A stretch of 7,727 bases of DNA, from assembly GCA_013042795.1 (NCBI GenBank), contig JABDPK010000097.1, forward strand, positions 1-7,727, written 5' to 3'. Under the pieces are notes generated by a model that did no database searches, had not been told where the DNA came from, and worked only from the letters and a program-made list of their open reading frames with translations. The DNA is from Saprospiraceae bacterium (GTDB lineage Bacteria; Bacteroidota; Bacteroidia; Chitinophagales; Saprospiraceae). A program made the position numbers and the translations under genes. Positions 6,715-7,727 of the stretch are shown here, in pieces; within the stretch, counting starts at the first letter, position 1; each line of letters starts with the position of its first letter.

Positions 6715-6820
6715 CTTTAATAATCTTTTCTTATTTCTGATTTATTTGTCATCAGGACATCCTGTGTAAATGCTTGTCAATAGTGAGATCATCATTATAC
6801 TTCGCAGGTTGGAAATTAAA

Positions 6821-7030
6821 TTAATCCTTCATTTTGAACTTACTGTAAATATAAGTCCCGATGAACGATAATAAGTATACAGGAGGGGCGATAAATAAGA
6901 TTGAAACAACCAGAAAATGAATGAGGACCATCTTTGAGTAATCGCCGGTCAATACACAATTTCTAAAAAAGAAAAGGACAACAATAACTGTAAACAAGAT
7001 GAAAAATACTTTTAAGCTTTGTTTGAACAT
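6821..7030 (-). CDS. Small two-helix membrane protein
   Basis: The 69-residue product has two hydrophobic helices, at about 6-22 and 36-60, joined by a short polar loop (RNCVLTGDYSK), with a basic end KFKMKD. ATG at 7030 is the natural start. It follows the truncated PL7 gene by 54 nt on the same strand, so co-transcription is likely. I recognise no family. Its coding nature is supported by the clean amphipathic and hydrophobic pattern and the lack of any competing frame, but not by homology. It does not resemble the four-helix protein beside the other PL7 gene. Confidence 0.55.
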   Translation of the reverse strand: MFKQSLKVFFILFTVIVVLFFFRNCVLTGDYSKMVLIHFLVVSILFIAPPVYLLSFIGTYIYSKFKMKD

Positions 7031-7084
7031 GGTTTTATAAGATTAATTTATTTCCTGTACTCCTAATTTATGTTCCCTTGGTAA

Positions 7085-7727
7085 TTAATTTGTAATTGGT
7101 GAAATGCCTGGCCCTACACTTCCTGATTTAAACCAGACTTCAGTGTAACATCCATTATTATACTGCCTGGCTATATCTCCATCATATGTTTCAGCACCAC
7201 TACTCCAAACCATATTACTGGCTGGATCTTTCCCGTTCGTTTGATTATATGCGCCCTGCTTGAAATACTGTAACTCACCAGCATAGGCATTGGGTTTTTC
7301 TGTGCCATCCCGATCTATGATTGCATATAAAGTTCTGATTTGTCCAGGAATATCCGAGTCTTCTAAATATTCTGAAGACACAAGACTTTTCGTGAAAGTT
7401 CTTGTCTTGTGTCCCTCACTTTTAAAGGTCAAATACATTATTCCTTCGTAAACATTCACTTCGTAGCTAAATTCTTCACCCAGTGCAATACCATCATTCG
7501 GTTCTAAAGGATATGAAGATTCAGAAGAACCCAAAACCGACATATCATAACCCCAAACTGCTGTTGAGTAATCCCATCTCTTTGCATTATCACCTTCTGT
7601 GTTGATTTCATAATTCCAGAAGACAGATCCTTTTGTATGGCCGGGAAATTTTTTATAGAAAATTTTCAAGGGTTCATTCTCATGCCCTTCGTCACTATGA
7701 ATCTGGCCGACTACGACTGAGTATGAT
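7085..7727 (-). CDS. PL7-family alginate lyase, second copy (5' end outside window)
   Basis: The frame is open from the stop at 7085 to the window edge and gives 214 complete codons, beginning SYSVVVGQIHSDEGHENEP. No start codon is visible; the protein must begin beyond 7727. It carries the QIH active-site motif and the C-terminal YFKQGAYNQ motif of PL7, so two of the three landmarks are present; the R-T-E-L motif would lie outside. A hand alignment with the lyase at 4534-5619 shows about two-thirds identity over some 200 residues with a single one-residue gap, so the two are paralogues. It lacks the longer tail of the other copy and ends SGSVGPGISPITN. Whether it has a lipobox or a signal peptide cannot be seen. 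Differences around the QIH loop (SDEGH for SADGH) may shift substrate preference. Confidence 0.88.
   Translation of the reverse strand, partial: SYSVVVGQIHSDEGHENEPLKIFYKKFPGHTKGSVFWNYEINTEGDNAKRWDYSTAVWGYDMSVLGSSESSYPLEPNDGIALGEEFSYEVNVYEGIMYLTFKSEGHKTRTFTKSLVSSEYLEDSDIPGQIRTLYAIIDRDGTEKPNAYAGELQYFKQGAYNQTNGKDPASNMVWSSGAETYDGDIARQYNNGCYTEVWFKSGSVGPGISPITN

Noticed and set aside
6753..6764. Palindrome CAGGACATCCTG upstream of the NUDIX gene
   Set aside because: Five-base arms occur often by chance, no second copy is visible, and no regulator gene is nearby.
6797..6810. AACCTGCGAA shared, in inverted orientation, with 4520-4529
   Set aside because: Ten-base matches between strands are expected several times in a window this size, and the two sites have unlike contexts (3' of a lyase; 5' of NUDIX).

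Overview
The window looks like chromosomal DNA from a marine or other polysaccharide-degrading member of the Bacteroidota. It is AT-rich and its genes start without obvious strong Shine-Dalgarno sites. One enzyme carries a C-terminal type IX secretion (T9SS) sorting domain, and another gene encodes a Bacteroidota-style TonB C-terminal protein. I cannot name the genus. Every gene I can support lies on the minus strand, so transcription runs from position 7727 towards position 1.

The core is an alginate-degradation cluster. In transcription order it holds: a PL7-family alginate lyase cut by the window edge (7085-7727); a small two-helix membrane protein (6821-7030); a NUDIX hydrolase (6172-6714) whose 3' end runs into a degenerate heptamer repeat array (6132-6187); a four-helix membrane protein (5612-5983) whose stop overlaps the start of a second PL7 alginate lyase (4534-5619); an ECF sigma factor (3840-4346) followed after 2 nt by a four-helix membrane protein that may be its anti-sigma partner (3193-3837); and a PL6-family alginate lyase with a T9SS sorting domain (1412-3118). 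The two PL7 enzymes are about two-thirds identical over their shared part and look like a local duplication. A putative ECF-type promoter sits just upstream of the sigma gene and suggests autoregulation.

Below position about 1251 the content changes. A stub matching the C-terminus of a GNAT acetyltransferase (1135-1251) is joined in frame to a secreted MORN-repeat/TonB C-terminal protein (241-1134). An alpha/beta hydrolase then begins and leaves the window (1-166). The stub suggests that a deletion or insertion joined the lyase cluster to this flank.

As an inferred working model, T9SS-exported PL6 cuts alginate outside the cell, while a probably lipid-anchored PL7 and its paralogue cut polymer or oligomers at the surface or in the periplasm. 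The sigma/membrane-protein pair may control some of these genes. No SusC/SusD pair, transporter or monouronate-processing enzyme is visible, so this is at most part of an alginate utilisation locus. No tRNA, rRNA, CRISPR array or transposase was seen, and no gene-free stretch exceeds about 190 bases.
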